From assembly GCA_963681505.1 (NCBI GenBank), contig OY811982.1:6959261-7023260 (forward strand): 64,000 nt of DNA, read 5' to 3'. Below are positions 12,201-24,183 of this stretch, in pieces. The stretch's first letter is position 1; every line of letters starts with the position of its first letter. The stretch is from Eunapius fragilis (lineage: Eukaryota > Porifera > Demospongiae > Spongillida > Spongillidae). The notes under the pieces are model-generated. The model was not told where the DNA came from. It ran no database searches and worked only from the letters and a program-made list of their open reading frames with translations. Both the position numbers and the translations under genes were made by a program.

Positions 12201-13239
12201 AGCTCCACAGTGCCTTCTGCAGGGGATGGTCCACCAATCAATCGTACGTCACCTAGGTAACAATCTGTGGATGGAGAGTATGTCAACAGCTTGATGACGT
12301 TAAGTTTAATTAATGAAGACGTTGACCGCTATATGCACTGGGCCATGGTCCACTGCACTGGTGTCTACTCGCTAGAAGCATGCATGGATGGTAGAGCCTA
12401 TTAATGATCACTCACCACAGCCAACCTCATCGCTGGCGTCCACACAGTCATTGTAGCGGTCGCATTGGGCTAATTCTGGTATGCAATCTCCATTCGTGCA
12501 GGTGATTTCATTTTGCAGGCAGGAATCTATAAGCAGAGATATGTGGATTGAAGTATGTGCCTTGCATTGTTATTTAGTATTAATATTGAGCTCGTCTTGA
12601 GGATATACACATCGAATTCTTTGCCCCTTAATTAATCGCTGGCGATGCATGGTAAGCATCCGTGCAGAAGGAGTGCGTGGGGATGACTTGCCGCTACGGT
12701 TGGGAAAGTTAACTAATAACGTCATGCAGACCGGATAAACCGTTCCAAGGGATTGCGCTGATCTGATGTGGACATCCTTCCCGCCTCTCCCCCGCCCTGC
12801 TCTATGGCGCGGACTAACAGTGTATATACCACAGCCAAGAGATACCCATAGAATAATCACGTATGGATGTGTTTTACAAGTATAATGTGTCCTATATATA
12901 TAGCTCTTCCAAAAAGACACTCAGCTTCCTTCTAAGTGCACTCCTAGCTGTATACATGCATGCAACGGTCTTTTTTATTTTCCATATGGCATGCAAGGCA
13001 CCATACCCTATCTTCTTTAGATTACACAATATATCAGCACATATATATATTTTTTACTTGTTCCGCAATATGACCCAATGCCGCGTATAAATGCGACTTT
13101 TATGTGTAAATACACACATACACACATGCATGCGCACACACACGTGCACTTCACATGCATCACAGCGTAACTACGTACCTCCAACGGCGATCCCAAAGCA
13201 GGACAGCACCAGCCATACCGTGACTAGTCGGAGCTTCAT
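9243..13239 (-). CDS. Receptor A: SP-LDLa-SRCR-LDLa-SRCR-LDLa-TM-tail
   Basis: This is a predicted 559-residue type I membrane receptor. Nine exons (minus strand) join in frame: 13239-13179, 12526-12416, 12264-12109, 12044-11874, 11196-11089, 10850-10695, 10634-10473, 10031-9921 and 9886-9243. Every intron is phase 1 with GT-AG ends. Residues 1-20 are a signal peptide. LDL-receptor class A modules sit at about 21-57, 167-202 and 309-345, with calcium-site signatures such as [13 protein letters not shown] and CRDNSDE. SRCR domains at about 58-166 and 203-308 are each split by one intron at the same point and contain WAGICDTY and [10 protein letters not shown] long glycine-rich membrane segment spans about 369-401, followed by CYRRRYHRK and a Ser/Thr-rich tail of about 155 residues without a motif I recognise. 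SRCR-LDLa receptors bind ligands or surfaces in immunity and adhesion; the ligand here is unknown. Receptor B is its paralogue. Confidence 0.9.
11375..11640. pseudogene. Two divergent LINE tail fragments inside receptor A intron 4
   Basis: On the minus strand, 11587-11375 reads YSRLATSS and then [20 protein letters not shown] before a stop. On the plus strand, about 11590-11640 reads [14 protein letters not shown]. Both are the C-terminal tail of the retroelement family seen at 825 and 15629. They lie head to head and point outward. They sit in the intron between exons 4 and 5 of receptor A and do not disturb its reading frame. Confidence 0.55.
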
Positions 13240-15628
13240 TCCGAATAAGTTAGTACAATAACGTGCATGCAGCTAATATAGGAATTATGTATTCATGCAT
13301 CGCGCTTGCCTAAGTGTTTCCAAGGAATTCGTATGATGCCCATTTCCAAGAACTGCAGCACCTATCTCCGCTTGATGTTTATTCACATGGGGCGCTTCTG
13401 ACATTAGGAATTTTAATTACATGCTCCTTCAACATTTAGGTTGGCTTACATCTTTTCTGTTCTCAATGTGTCTACATTGGTGAGGAAATATATACCATCC
13501 ACCATGTAAATTCAGTTCTTAGTGTATACCACAAGGCTCCGTACTTGGTTATTTCAATTGTGTCTCTTCTCCCAATCTTATAGGTTATTTTAATCTCATG
13601 TATCTTTTGTCAACTTATCTCGCTGTAATCTGTAGCTATATACCCATTTCGCATTTAGTATTCGGCAGTAAATTTGTGCCACTACTTGCCTATTTGTTAA
13701 ATATTTATAATGATGATATTATAGGGTAAAGAAGGTACTCAAGCTTTTTCACGGCTTGCATGCATGACACCTTGCCACAAGGACCAACACCCCCAAGTCT
13801 AAGGCCTGTATGGCCGCCTGAATATGACCCTTGTGTGAGTTGTGCGAATGAATAATGATAATGAATACTATTATGAATAATGTCCCTGTGCTACTGTATT
13901 ATTAGAACCATGCATGCAGTGACTACTTCATGCAGGAGCTGTGCCCCACCTCCATCAGTGCAGATGTACAATTTGAAGCATTCATAGTTATTTAATAGGG
14001 TACTTAATTAGTGTACACTCAGCCGCAGGAATTCACGGTATGCATGTGCACGTGTGAATGTCCTTCACCTTTGCACCTATCCATAAACAACACGGTGTCT
14101 TGGCCACAGTTGGAGTTCAAGAAAAAAGGTGATCATTAATTGGAATGTTTGCTGCGTTGAGGTGATCTTTACACACCCACATGCATGATACACAGCTGCA
14201 GATAGTCAAGTGAATCAAGCGCGGATCCACCAGCGAGGTCAGTAATGGATGATGAAATTATTATCCATATGCACTATATCGGTTCTTCGAGTTAAGTGCT
14301 TTCCATTTATCTTGAATTCTGCATATGTTATGTTATAAACGCTCCCATACCCCTAATTCGACAAGGTACCTCTCCCGCTCCTCCCACTCATTAAGTAATC
14401 ATTTAGAACCCCACGCGTCAAATTCCTGATCCGCTACTGTGAATTAATGCCTAACTGTGGATAAACATCGATCCATGAGAACCCGACCCTTGTACTTATA
14501 TAGTAAAAAGTGTCCAATGGACTTCCAACAACCCTGCTAGCTTAATCAAGGTTCCCTTCATGTTGGGACGTCACGTCACTTCAATCCTCATCGCAGGGTT
14601 ACCCCTTTTCCGTATCGAACGCCAAACGTTCCCGACATTTTAATTTCAAGCCGTTATCCATAATTCGCAGCGATCATTGGATGAACGCAGCGATGTTTGG
14701 ATGACGCAGCTGCATTACGCGTCTATCAATCGCAGCGCGCGATCAACTATCATTCGTCGCGGTCATTCATGCATCATTCGCTGCGGCCATTGATACGATC
14801 GGACGTTCGATCATACAACGGATGACAGACATCGATAATCGCACCGCCTACGATAGGGGGGGGGGGGGGGGGGGGGGGGGGAATACACCGGACCCGGGAT
14901 TAAGGGGCCCGGGCATTTATTGCCACGCCCCGACAAGCCTTTAGATGAAGGTTATAACTACACCTTTAAGAAAGCAGCTAGGGAAACATGTACAAAAAGC
15001 GAACACATCGCTCGCAGCTTATTTGTGGCGTACAGGGTATTTACAGAGCCGATCTGAACATGCATATGCGAGTGGCACAAGCTTGTACCCAGCCTATTGC
15101 TTACCAATGTCGTATTATTCTTACTCTCTATCAGTGTAATGTAAACCCGTGCATATATACACGTAAAGCTATCGTGTAACGCAGGGATTGTAATGTGATC
15201 TGGATTTATAAGTACGAAGTAATTTAATTTGAACTTTGAATAACGTTCTCACAACTATTGCGACAATGTCAAGTGGGATAAAGAGTTTCAGAAACGTTTT
15301 GTCCTATGACTTGATTAAATCTTTTAGTCCCATGGATAAAATTTATGTAGGACAATAATTTGCATGACAGGTCCCTAAACATTACCTATTGTATCCCAAA
15401 GCTAAAAATCAATCCATGGAAAACATGCATGTACTATTGGATTTCACTTTCTCTGCACCAGATGTATCTTTTCAGGACTGAATTGACTTTCATCGAAGTG
15501 ATATTTTATTGATTGATTTGAGGTGGTTTTATTTAAAAGTGCAAATACAGTAACTTACATGATTTATACACTAAGATGCAAACTAAAGCAATTAAAACCT
15601 GCAAGCCATGTCAGTTCTGCCGTCCTGA
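13240..15628. other. Intergenic stretch with one LINE tail remnant and a poly-G run
   Basis: No gene is supported. Bases 13745-13850 (plus) carry a frameshifted retroelement tail (FSRLAC, then LYGRLNMTLV). A run of about 25 G lies at 14857-14881. Bases 14650-14830 contain several imperfect copies of ATCGCAGCG and its complement. Confidence 0.55.
13745..13850 (+). pseudogene. LINE tail remnant, frameshifted
   Basis: Two frames are needed to read TQAFSRLAC and then LYGRLNMTLV, matching the tail at 825-1094. Internal stops show it is dead. Confidence 0.5.
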
Positions 15629-15850
15629 GTGAATCATGTCACCAGACCCGTAGCTCAGACCTGCAAGGTCCACTCCAATGGACTCATATGTCATGAGTTA
15701 GGCCGGGCCTGCATTCCATTGACAGTGGAGAAATATGGCAATTGGGGCAAGCAAGCCCGACGACACCTTCTCCAGACTGGAATCTCACTTGGCCATTCAC
15801 CAGGCAATTGTGGTAGAGATTTATGGCTGGTTGCTACCACCTTATTGGTA
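15629..15850 (+). pseudogene. LINE tail fragment abutting an inverted LINE body
   Basis: The frame reads GRACIPLTVEKYGNWGKQAR and then a second frame gives RLESHLAIHQAIVVEIYGWL, equivalent to the tail at 825-1094. The sequence runs plus, while the reverse transcriptase body immediately to its right runs minus, so the two pieces meet 3' end to 3' end. At least one frameshift is present. Confidence 0.6.
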
Positions 15851-17250
15851 TCCAGGTGCAAATCAAAACCAAGTGAAGTGACCAATGAAAGACAACAGGA
15901 AGAATGAGGGGATGCCATGACAGATTCTGTTGGCAGGGGAAGAAGACTCAAAAATGTTAGGTTTGGATCATTATTCCAGACAAGACATTCTGGGGAGTGG
16001 GAGAGTCCCTGAGCAGAGATGGCATTGGAGAGCGAGACCAGGGTATTTGAATACTGCAATTGCCAATGTTATCAGCACTGCTTAAGCCTGAGAATGACAG
16101 GACGGAGGCAATGGAAGCAGCAGCATCATGATGAGAGAGGAAGCGAAGGCCTAGACCTCCAAATCTTAGTCCAAGCAGTGCCTGCATCGGTACCATTGAG
16201 AGCCGAGCACATTCTAAAGCATTGCTTGACCCCCTCATCAAAAGTCCTCAGAGCATTTGAGACCAGGCTCACCCTTGCTATGTGGACCATCCTGCAGAAG
16301 CTACCACACATGTGCAACAGGGTAACTGACACTACCTGGAGCTCAACTGCAGCTTCATCCATGCACTATACCACACAGTAGCTTCCTGGATTCTGCATCA
16401 ATAAACATGGAACAGCATAGGTAATCCACAATTGGCCTGAAGTGCTTTCTCCTACCTACCCTGGACATCCATGGTGCCCCATGGGGCACCAAGGATGTCC
16501 AGGGTAGGTAGAAGAAAGCACTTCGGGTGAGAATGAGATGTTGCCTCTCCTGCTGAACAGCTCCCACTTGGCCAGGCCAGGGCCCAGTAAAGGGTCTAAA
16601 TCAGCGCAAGCAATGGTGTACAAGGGAGTGGGTGCCATCCAAGGCTCCATCATTGAGGTACAAAGGAAGGAGTTCAACACATTCATCATCTGTGCCCAGG
16701 CTACATACCAACTCCTGGAGGACTAATGCAAACAGCAAGGGACCAAAGGTGTCACCTTCTTGCACGCCCGGACTCAGGGTGGACTCGGCCAGGAGTGTGC
16801 CGTAGTAGATAGATGATGGGTCCTATAGTGCCAACCCACCCCAAGGAAAATTGTAGCATATTCATCAAGGACTGTTTTTCATAGACAATGTTAAAAGTGT
16901 TCCTCATGTCCGCCTTAAGCACAACATAATCCTCGTCCATCAGTGCTCTCCCTGATAGCATGGGCCACTTGCGCTGCCCCTAGCTGCATGACAGGCCATC
17001 TGCAGAAATTGGAAGGACTCAGCTGCCTTGTCCTTCACCAAAGCACACATGCACTTCCCAGTCAGCTGCAGTCAAATAATCACATGACAGCTGTGCCATA
17101 TCAGTAGCTCCAGTTGCCCACCCTGCCCTTGCAGAGGAACGATCACAGGACAGAAAGGATATTAAAGACTGACTTGTGGATGAGAGGGGCGGGCAATACC
17201 ACTGGACTGAAGGACTCTTCATGCTTATCCCATCATGCCAGACCTGCCCA
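15830..17250 (-). pseudogene. LINE-type reverse transcriptase, decayed body
   Basis: Read leftward on the minus strand in several frames, the segment shows DKAAESFQFLQMACHA near 17040, MDEDYVVLKADMRNTFN near 16920 (a reverse transcriptase palm region), an LGPG-type block near 16590, FGGLGLRFLSHHDAAASIAS near 16150 and LVTSLGFDLHLDTNK near 15850. Blocks in this order are familiar from LINE-like polyproteins of sponges and cnidarians. Multiple frameshifts, stops and a short inverted duplication at 16443-16520 make it non-functional. It lies between receptors A and B, outside both. Confidence 0.7.
16443..16520. repeat. Near-perfect 39-bp inverted repeat inside the LINE body
   Basis: The arms run from TGCTTTCT outward and meet at TGGTGCCCCATGGGGCACCA. 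Only two positions mismatch between the arms. The duplication breaks the reverse transcriptase frame. Confidence 0.9.
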
Positions 17251-17688
17251 TATGCATGGCAGTGGGTTTTTACTGATTTTTAAATCAATCCCAATGGAGC
17301 ATTAAGCCTTAGACCTTAGGCCGGTAGTATCCCGCTAGAAATTAGTTTGATGAACATCATATTCACTTATTAATTTGTTCTGTTGCGGACATATGAGTAA
17401 CTAAATAACAGACATAGAACTAACTCATTGACAAATAGCATGAGTGCCCCAAATTTTCTAAAAAAATCGAGTACTTATAGCCTAATTGGACCAGTTATAT
17501 TATCTTACTATATTACAATCGATCATACAGGGCCGCCAGGAGCCATCGCTGTGATGTTTCAGGTGGTTTGAATATATAGCCATCCAACGCGGGAGCTGTA
17601 CATGCTTACGTTATTATATTTTGCGTTAAAACAAACCACCTTAGAGATATGTGCAATTAAGAGGGGGAAGTGTGCTGCACAATGTGTA
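17251..17688. other. Intergenic stretch, nothing recognised
   Basis: AT-rich sequence between the LINE body and the composite repeat. No coding or repeat signal was identified. Confidence 0.6.
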
Positions 17689-18355
17689 CAAGTAAATTAA
17701 AACATTCTCTACGAGAAAGTTGGTGGGATATAGGATTTGATTATGACATTGGTGGTGTAAAAAGCAAGGAAACAAGGTTTTATCAAAAGGGAAAATGTCA
17801 TAGTCCTATATTTAGCACATTTCTAGGGCATGTGTTGTTTGTGTGCTAAATATAGGACTATGACATTTTCCCTTCTGATAAGACCTTGTTTCCTTGCTTT
17901 TTACACCACCAATGTCATAATCAAATCCTATATCCCACCAACTTTCTCGTAGAGAATGTTTTTATTTACTTGTTTTCTTAATTTTTTTTTCATATATTAT
18001 ATAAAAACGAGTCCTCCAGCCGATTCTGAAGCTATTGGTGAAATTTTCATCGCTTAGAAATGTTCCTGTCCTGAGTTATGCGTTGCCAAGAAGAAGGAGA
18101 AGGAGAAGAAGACGACCCGCCCCTTGTTCCGAGACTGGGTACGAGGACGGGTAGTACACTCTTGTTCTCAACAACCACGCGGTTCAGCGACATGAAACAA
18201 AAACGAAACTACTCATTTTTGACTTCTAGATCGATTGCTAAAACAAGCTACACGATCCGATCGTCGGGAGTGTTGTTACAGACGGGTCGCGTTTTTTTAA
18301 TGACATTCATAGTCGTGGTCAAATCCTATATGGAAGTTTCTAACGAAACTTCCGA
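17689..18355 (+). mobile_element. Composite repeat, copy 2 (plus orientation) with palindromic core
   Basis: This 667-bp unit is the inverse of 2974-3644. The palindromic core is 17689-17973 and the flank runs from 17974 to a terminal GGAAGTTTC-N4-GAAACTTCC hairpin near 18332-18353. The two copies differ at scattered bases only, so they are fairly recent relative to the diverged copy at 2286. The open frame over 18078-18554 is a chance frame through the flank. Confidence 0.85.
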
Positions 18356-18539
18356 TAGTGTCTACGAAATAGATGTTATTCAGGATTTGTGTATCAGTAT
18401 AAATCAAACAAATCTGACAAGACACATAAACAGGTTTGTACAATTCAGCACTATTCTATTTTGTGTAGGAACATGGACAGGCATAAAACGAAGACTACAG
18501 AAATCAACTGTTCAAGTCCAGTGTTTCTCGGGTGAAAGC

Positions 18540-21500
18540 TCATGCTGTAGGTGAAGTAGCAGCTTGCGTGGTAAGCTGATGGTCCAGGCTTTGATCGATG
18601 ATTTCTTTGGACTTCAAAGACTGTCTGTCCATGGCAGAGGTAATTAATACTTGACAGGTTGTTGACAATTTGTGAACAGCAGAAATGAGCGGAGCGGCGT
18701 TATTTACATCGCAGACTTCAGGTGGACACGTGAGTTGTGAATGAAGCGTAACTGGTGTCAGCTGAGAATGTGGCGTCATTGCATCAGATGCAGCTGGTGC
18801 AAGCTGAGGTGCTGGTGTTAATGAATCTGTACATTCAGAAGCCGGTATCAATGTATTGAGTGTATCAGCCGGTGTAGTCTGAACAACTGATTTTTCATTG
18901 ACTACAGGCATCATTTGGGCATCACCAGTCGCAGACGTAATTCTGTAGGTCCTTTTGTGACGTCTGTAGCAGTGTACACCAGCGGCAATGCATATCCCAA
19001 CTATGACCATGAGCACCACTTCTCCTGCAATCCCTCCAACCACTTCTCCAATCAAAGCCAAAGATACACCCTTTTTAGTTCCTCCCTTAGTGGCAATAGT
19101 AGGTACTTCTATATGTAAATATAAGTGTCTAATATTATCAAAATCCCGTATTGGATAAATGTGCTCACCACAGCTCATCTCATCACTGCCGTCCCCACAG
19201 TCATCATCATTGTTGCATCTAAGTGCCGAGCCGATGCATCTTTCATTAGCGCACAGGTAGTACTGGGGACCAGAGCAATCTGTTGAAAGGATGTTTGTGA
19301 TTTTTTTCTGTGACTGTGCTGATTTTTTAAATAGTCTTGACGTTAAACACTTTGATACCATATTTTGCTCAGCTAATACTACTTTCTGCCCCCAACAAAA
19401 CTACATGGCTGTATTTAAACATGCACAACTCCGTAACCGTGAATATCTCTTTAGACTTTAGTACGCCAGATGTAAAATACAGATACGCTCGCGATTACGA
19501 AGATAGGGACGTTTAAACACGAACTTTTTTTTGCGGGGACGGAGCAGGCTTACTGCATACTCATTAGTTGAAAACATTTATCTTCTATTTCAAAGGGACG
19601 TTTCCGTTGATACAAAATTATGCTATTTGCTGCTTATATTTTTTCTATTAAACCTAGTCACAACATCAGAAGGAATAATTGACCTAAACTTGTATTACTC
19701 TCCATACATATTGCATGCCACAAAACAGTTATCCTTTGACACTAAACAACCATTATCTAATACAAATGACATCCAACTTTTTTTTCCATGTCAAAGGTAA
19801 TGAAGGCATTATTGAAATTTACCTGCACCATCATGCACACGCAATATAAGGCGTGGACGATTCCCATGTCGATGGAAAGGAGGGTTATTACTATCAATAG
19901 CATATGTCTAGACGTCGAGTTCTATCGGACAATAGTTCATGTTGATTCGAACGGGTAGATCTTTTGCAATTGGTTACTTATTTGTATTACCACTTCTTCA
20001 AAAACTTTTAAAGTTCAAACAAGTAGATTATCATTTGAACAGCAAACAAACACCAGTCTTACTGTAGCAACGGACACCAGCCAATGAACCGCTGTTGCAC
20101 TCCACTGGGGCCGTAAATCTGCATGATGTTATGGCGCCTTCAGTGCCTCTGCAACCACCAAAATTATTCCAAGTAGTGTTTGTTGATCCATGACCAAATA
20201 AGGATTTTAGAATTGGTGTACCTGCTATAGCTATGTTCAAGTCTTCAAAATCACAACTCAATGGAACCTACCATTTGTGTAGCCCAGCATACTGCACACA
20301 ACCTTGGCATCATTGGGGTCCCACAAGGTGTCGCACACCGTACCCCATGTGTTGGCGTGGCATACTTCCACTGTGCCCTCCATTGGCAATGCCCCTCCCA
20401 CAAGGTGAACATCACCATGGTGGCAGGCTGTAGGATATATGATGCCCAATTACATCTGTGTTATTACAAACATGGCAAGCTCCAATCATTAAACACAGTG
20501 AAAAAAAAAAGTTTCATTGAAGATTTTAACTAAAAAGCTTGTACATTATGATTACATGTCCACTGATACATGCACTTGGGGAAAGTAGTGGTTGTTGGTT
20601 ACCTGACATATTACTAATGCACTTCTGTTACTATTTGCAGCCACAAAAATATCAGGAACTTACTGCAATTCATTTCATCTGAGTTATCTCTGCAATCATT
20701 GGATCCATCACACCGATAGTTATAGTCCACACATAGGCCATTTGTGCATTGGAAATTTGGATAAGGGCAATCTGAAGAATAAAAACCATGCATGCGCAAA
20801 TGTAAAATAATTTCGTACCAATACTGGACATACATGGTGCCTATTGTAACCTTGTGAATGAAGTCCCTAAATGACTAATTGCACATTTTGTTAATGGGAG
20901 ATTGTACTAAGTGAACTATTTCCACATAACTATTGTTGTGCGTGAATTAGATACACTCACATGGAATTGAACATTGCACACCAGCGAGTTCATGATTGGA
21001 GCACGAATACGGCAGAGGGTCCCGAGGGCAAGACAACAGAGCCATCTCATTACCTGAACAACCACCAACTACATTGGTCCATGCATAGTTGTTTGATCCT
21101 CGACCATATGTGGAGTTGTAACGGGCAATGCCTTTTATGTGCATGAAGGAATGATGGGAGGTGTCTCAGTATAGATCAGAAATTTTGATAATGCAATACA
21201 TTAATTACTCACTGGCGTTGAAACCTAGTTGTCTGCAAATCACATTAGTGTCATTTTCAGTAAGGTAGGTATCACATATAGCAGCCCATGTGTTCAACGA
21301 GCAAAGTTCCACTGTGCCCTCTGAAACAGATGATCCTCCAAGCAATCGTATATCACCTATGTAACAATCTGTGGAAAAAATATACTAACAATTTGGTGAT
21401 ACCATAAGTATGAACATATAACGCTCAACAAACACGTGAAAGTGGAAGATATATACTTATTGACTTGCATCCAACTGTTTGACCAAGTCATGTATGAATA

Positions 21501-23001
21501 GTAGCATGGAATGTTAACCAAACTAACAATATACACTCATCCGCCATTGTGCAGGTGGTGTCAACTAGATAGAAGCATGAAAAGTGAACCTATTAATGAT
21601 CACTCACCACAGCCAACCTCATCGCTGGCGTCCCCACAGTCATTGTAGCGGTCGCATTGGCCTTCTGATGGTATGCAATGTCCATTATTGCAGGTAAACT
21701 CGGATATGGTGCAGGCTGATGCTGAGATGGGTAAAGGATACAGTCATTTCAAATTCCAACTACAAAGTATAATCAGTCAGGTAAAAATACATTAACTCTT
21801 GTACATTACCAACATTAACTAAGAAATGCCTAGCGCATATTTTTTCAAAAATTTCAAAGAGTCCTATGTTCTCTGCAACTTATTTCTCACGCACTGTAAA
21901 TGATAGTCATGGAGTTACAATCGCCTGAATTTTTAATTACGCGTACATTTTAATTGCACGCGTCAACTTTGATGTTCCTTCCTGGAAAATGCTCCTTCCT
22001 GGAAATTTTTTCGCTAGGTCCCTTTTCGCTGTGACGATCCCAAATGTTGGCCAATTCAATTTAAAAAGCATGAATAGTATATTTATATACACAAATTAGT
22101 GTGGCATGCATGATGCAGTGTAACTAAACGATCTTTGTCACAGTAAATATAAGTTGAGCGGTCTTTTTTTTCTCTTCCACGTATAAAGCTTACCCATGCA
22201 TGTAAAGGATATAGCGACATTTGAGGATCTTTTACACCTACTGACCACACGTTGATCATGCGCTCTGGCACGGTAATTCAGTGAAACTTCTAGTACACTA
22301 TATTCTAATCACTTTTTGTGTTTCCGGGATGCTGGTTCAGTGGGGTGGATGAATCAGAGAGTTTCGTCAAAGATTGTAACTTAAACTATGTTTATCGTGA
22401 TCCTTTATCTGTGCCTATACATGCATGCATGACGCAACATTCGATTGCATGTTTGGTGCGTACCTGCACGCATGTTGTGTGCGTGTGGGCATATGTCATA
22501 TAACCGATACAAAGTTACATTGACATCTCCTACGCTTTGTCACAATAAACTCTCCCAAGAAAACAGCATAGCTTGAATTTCTTTGCCAAGTAACTGAACC
22601 AGGCATAACATACATGCACTGAATATGCCGGGAGGATAGCGCGCATTTGCATGACATCTGAGATATGCAAACGATAGCACAACTATAGCCGGCCGGACAT
22701 AGGCCTAGGGTTTCCCAGGCCAGCATAAATAGAAATTCAGCGACCAAGCAGAAATTCGCAGAACCATGATTAAAAACATAGTTGCAAGCATGTTTTTAAA
22801 GGACGTTACATGGGGGCCAAACTGAACAAGAGATATATGGGCCAAAAGGGACCTAGCGCATATTATAAAAATTTCCAGGAAGACCGCATCAAAGTCCACG
22901 CGTGCAATAAAAATGTACCCGTAATAAAAAAAATTCAGGACCCTGTAACTCCATGATGGACAGGCTAATTTCCAGTGCGTAAGAAAGAAATTGTAGATCC
23001 C

Positions 23002-23080
<79 letters not shown>

Positions 23081-24183
23081 ATTTTATAGTGCTGTCTTGC
23101 ATATAAAGCGCCATCTATTATACTCAGAATTAAGTCTTTTCGCTTGAGTTGGGCATCACGCTCATGCATCCTCTTAGGAATGTCCTAAATCTAGCTTCCC
23201 TTTATACGCAACTGGATGGTTCCACCACGCGATGTAAGGTTTTCGTATTATACAAAGCCGCTCTGCTTAGGAATCGGCACCCACCCACCCCCCCCAATGA
23301 ATACGGTTGCATTTGGAAAAACCATAACTGAAGCAACCATATACATATAAAATGTAAATGAATTTTATAAGGCTGCGTGTACGCATAATAGTACTGATCT
23401 TTACACATGTAACTGTGACTATCAAGTTAAGCAATGTCACATAGCATTGTTTATAAACATACAGTATACCAAAATGTGAAATAAGCCAAAACAAGCTATA
23501 CAAGCGAGATTGGCATGGAACGCTTACGAATGCATGCCTTAGAGTGGACAAGGTGTATTATCTCCGATCTTGGAATTCCTCATTGTTATCGACGCGGCGC
23601 CCACCTCAATAAAACGCCTTATCGATAAATTAATCCATCTCCTAAACCCCCAGCGATAAAGTTTACCTTCCGGTTTCGACTGCTCCGTTCTTATTAATTC
23701 GTGTTAATAAAACAAACGGATACCATACGCTGGAGAGAATACAAACAAACCCCACGGGACAGCCGACCAACATATTTCGCGCGGAGACGAGTTAACCAGT
23801 ATACACATATGCGTGTAATAACTTGGATTGTAGATGCGTCGACGTTTATTCACGATGCATGAGCCTTGATGCCATGCATATACCACCGGGGGAAATGTAT
23901 CCATGCATCATGCATGACCAACACGCATGTATATATGCTAGTGTCATTTGATATATTTAACGACGGTTACAGTACGTTTCGTATACATAAACGCGTCATG
24001 CATGCAAGAGGCTTTGAGGAAGCGTTCTCAAATTATAAAGAAGGGTACTGAGTACACTTCCAAAACTTATTATAAGGCGTCTATAGACGCCACTCGCTGA
24101 TGTCACGTACCTTGGGTTTGGACACAGGTCCTCGCGGTAAAACACATGATCAGCCAGGCTGCTGTCAGATATTGACGCTTCAT
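18540..24183 (-). CDS. Receptor B: SP-LDLa-SRCR-LDLa-SRCR-LDLa-TM-tail (paralogue of receptor A)
   Basis: This is a predicted 539-residue type I receptor with the same nine-exon, phase-1 layout as receptor A: 24183-24111, 21721-21608, 21368-21213, 21131-20961, 20771-20664, 20427-20272, 20224-20063, 19279-19169 and 19108-18540. All SRCR exons match receptor A in length exactly (156, 171, 156, 162), as do LDLa exons 5 and 8 (108, 111). The start of exon 2 could be 6 bases further in (21715). Residues 1-24 are the signal peptide. LDLa modules lie at about 25-62, 172-207 and 314-350; SRCR domains at 63-171 and 208-313. The membrane segment at about 365-397 ends in CYRRHKRTY. The tail (~140 residues) is rich in Thr, Pro and Gln with repeated SQLTP-like pieces and differs from that of receptor A. 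LDLa2 and SRCR2 are nearly identical to receptor A, pointing to recent duplication or gene conversion. Confidence 0.9.
21890..22995. mobile_element. Inverted-repeat element in receptor B intron 1
   Basis: About 150-160 bp at 21890-22035 pair with the reverse complement of 22838-22995. Shared blocks include CACGCACTG, TCATGGAGTTACA, ATTGCACGCGT, ACTTTGATG, CTTCCTGGAAATTTT and GCTAGGTCCCTTTT. The ~800-bp interior has no recognisable coding sequence. It could be one non-autonomous TIR element or two inverted copies of a short repeat. The open frame at 22496-22747 spans its interior and has no support. Confidence 0.65.
23002..23079. repeat. (TA)n(GA)n compound microsatellite
   Basis: Nine TA units pass directly into about 30 GA units, within intron 1 of receptor B. 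Confidence 0.95.

Noticed and set aside
15629..17250. Twin-priming (5' inversion) explanation for the inverted LINE pieces
   Set aside because: Twin priming would put the inverted body upstream of the sense tail; here the tail precedes the body and both 3' ends meet.
18078..18554. 158-codon plus-strand frame
   Set aside because: It crosses a composite repeat and runs into the 3' end of receptor B on the other strand; the part at 2931-3167 shows the same frame from the repeat alone.
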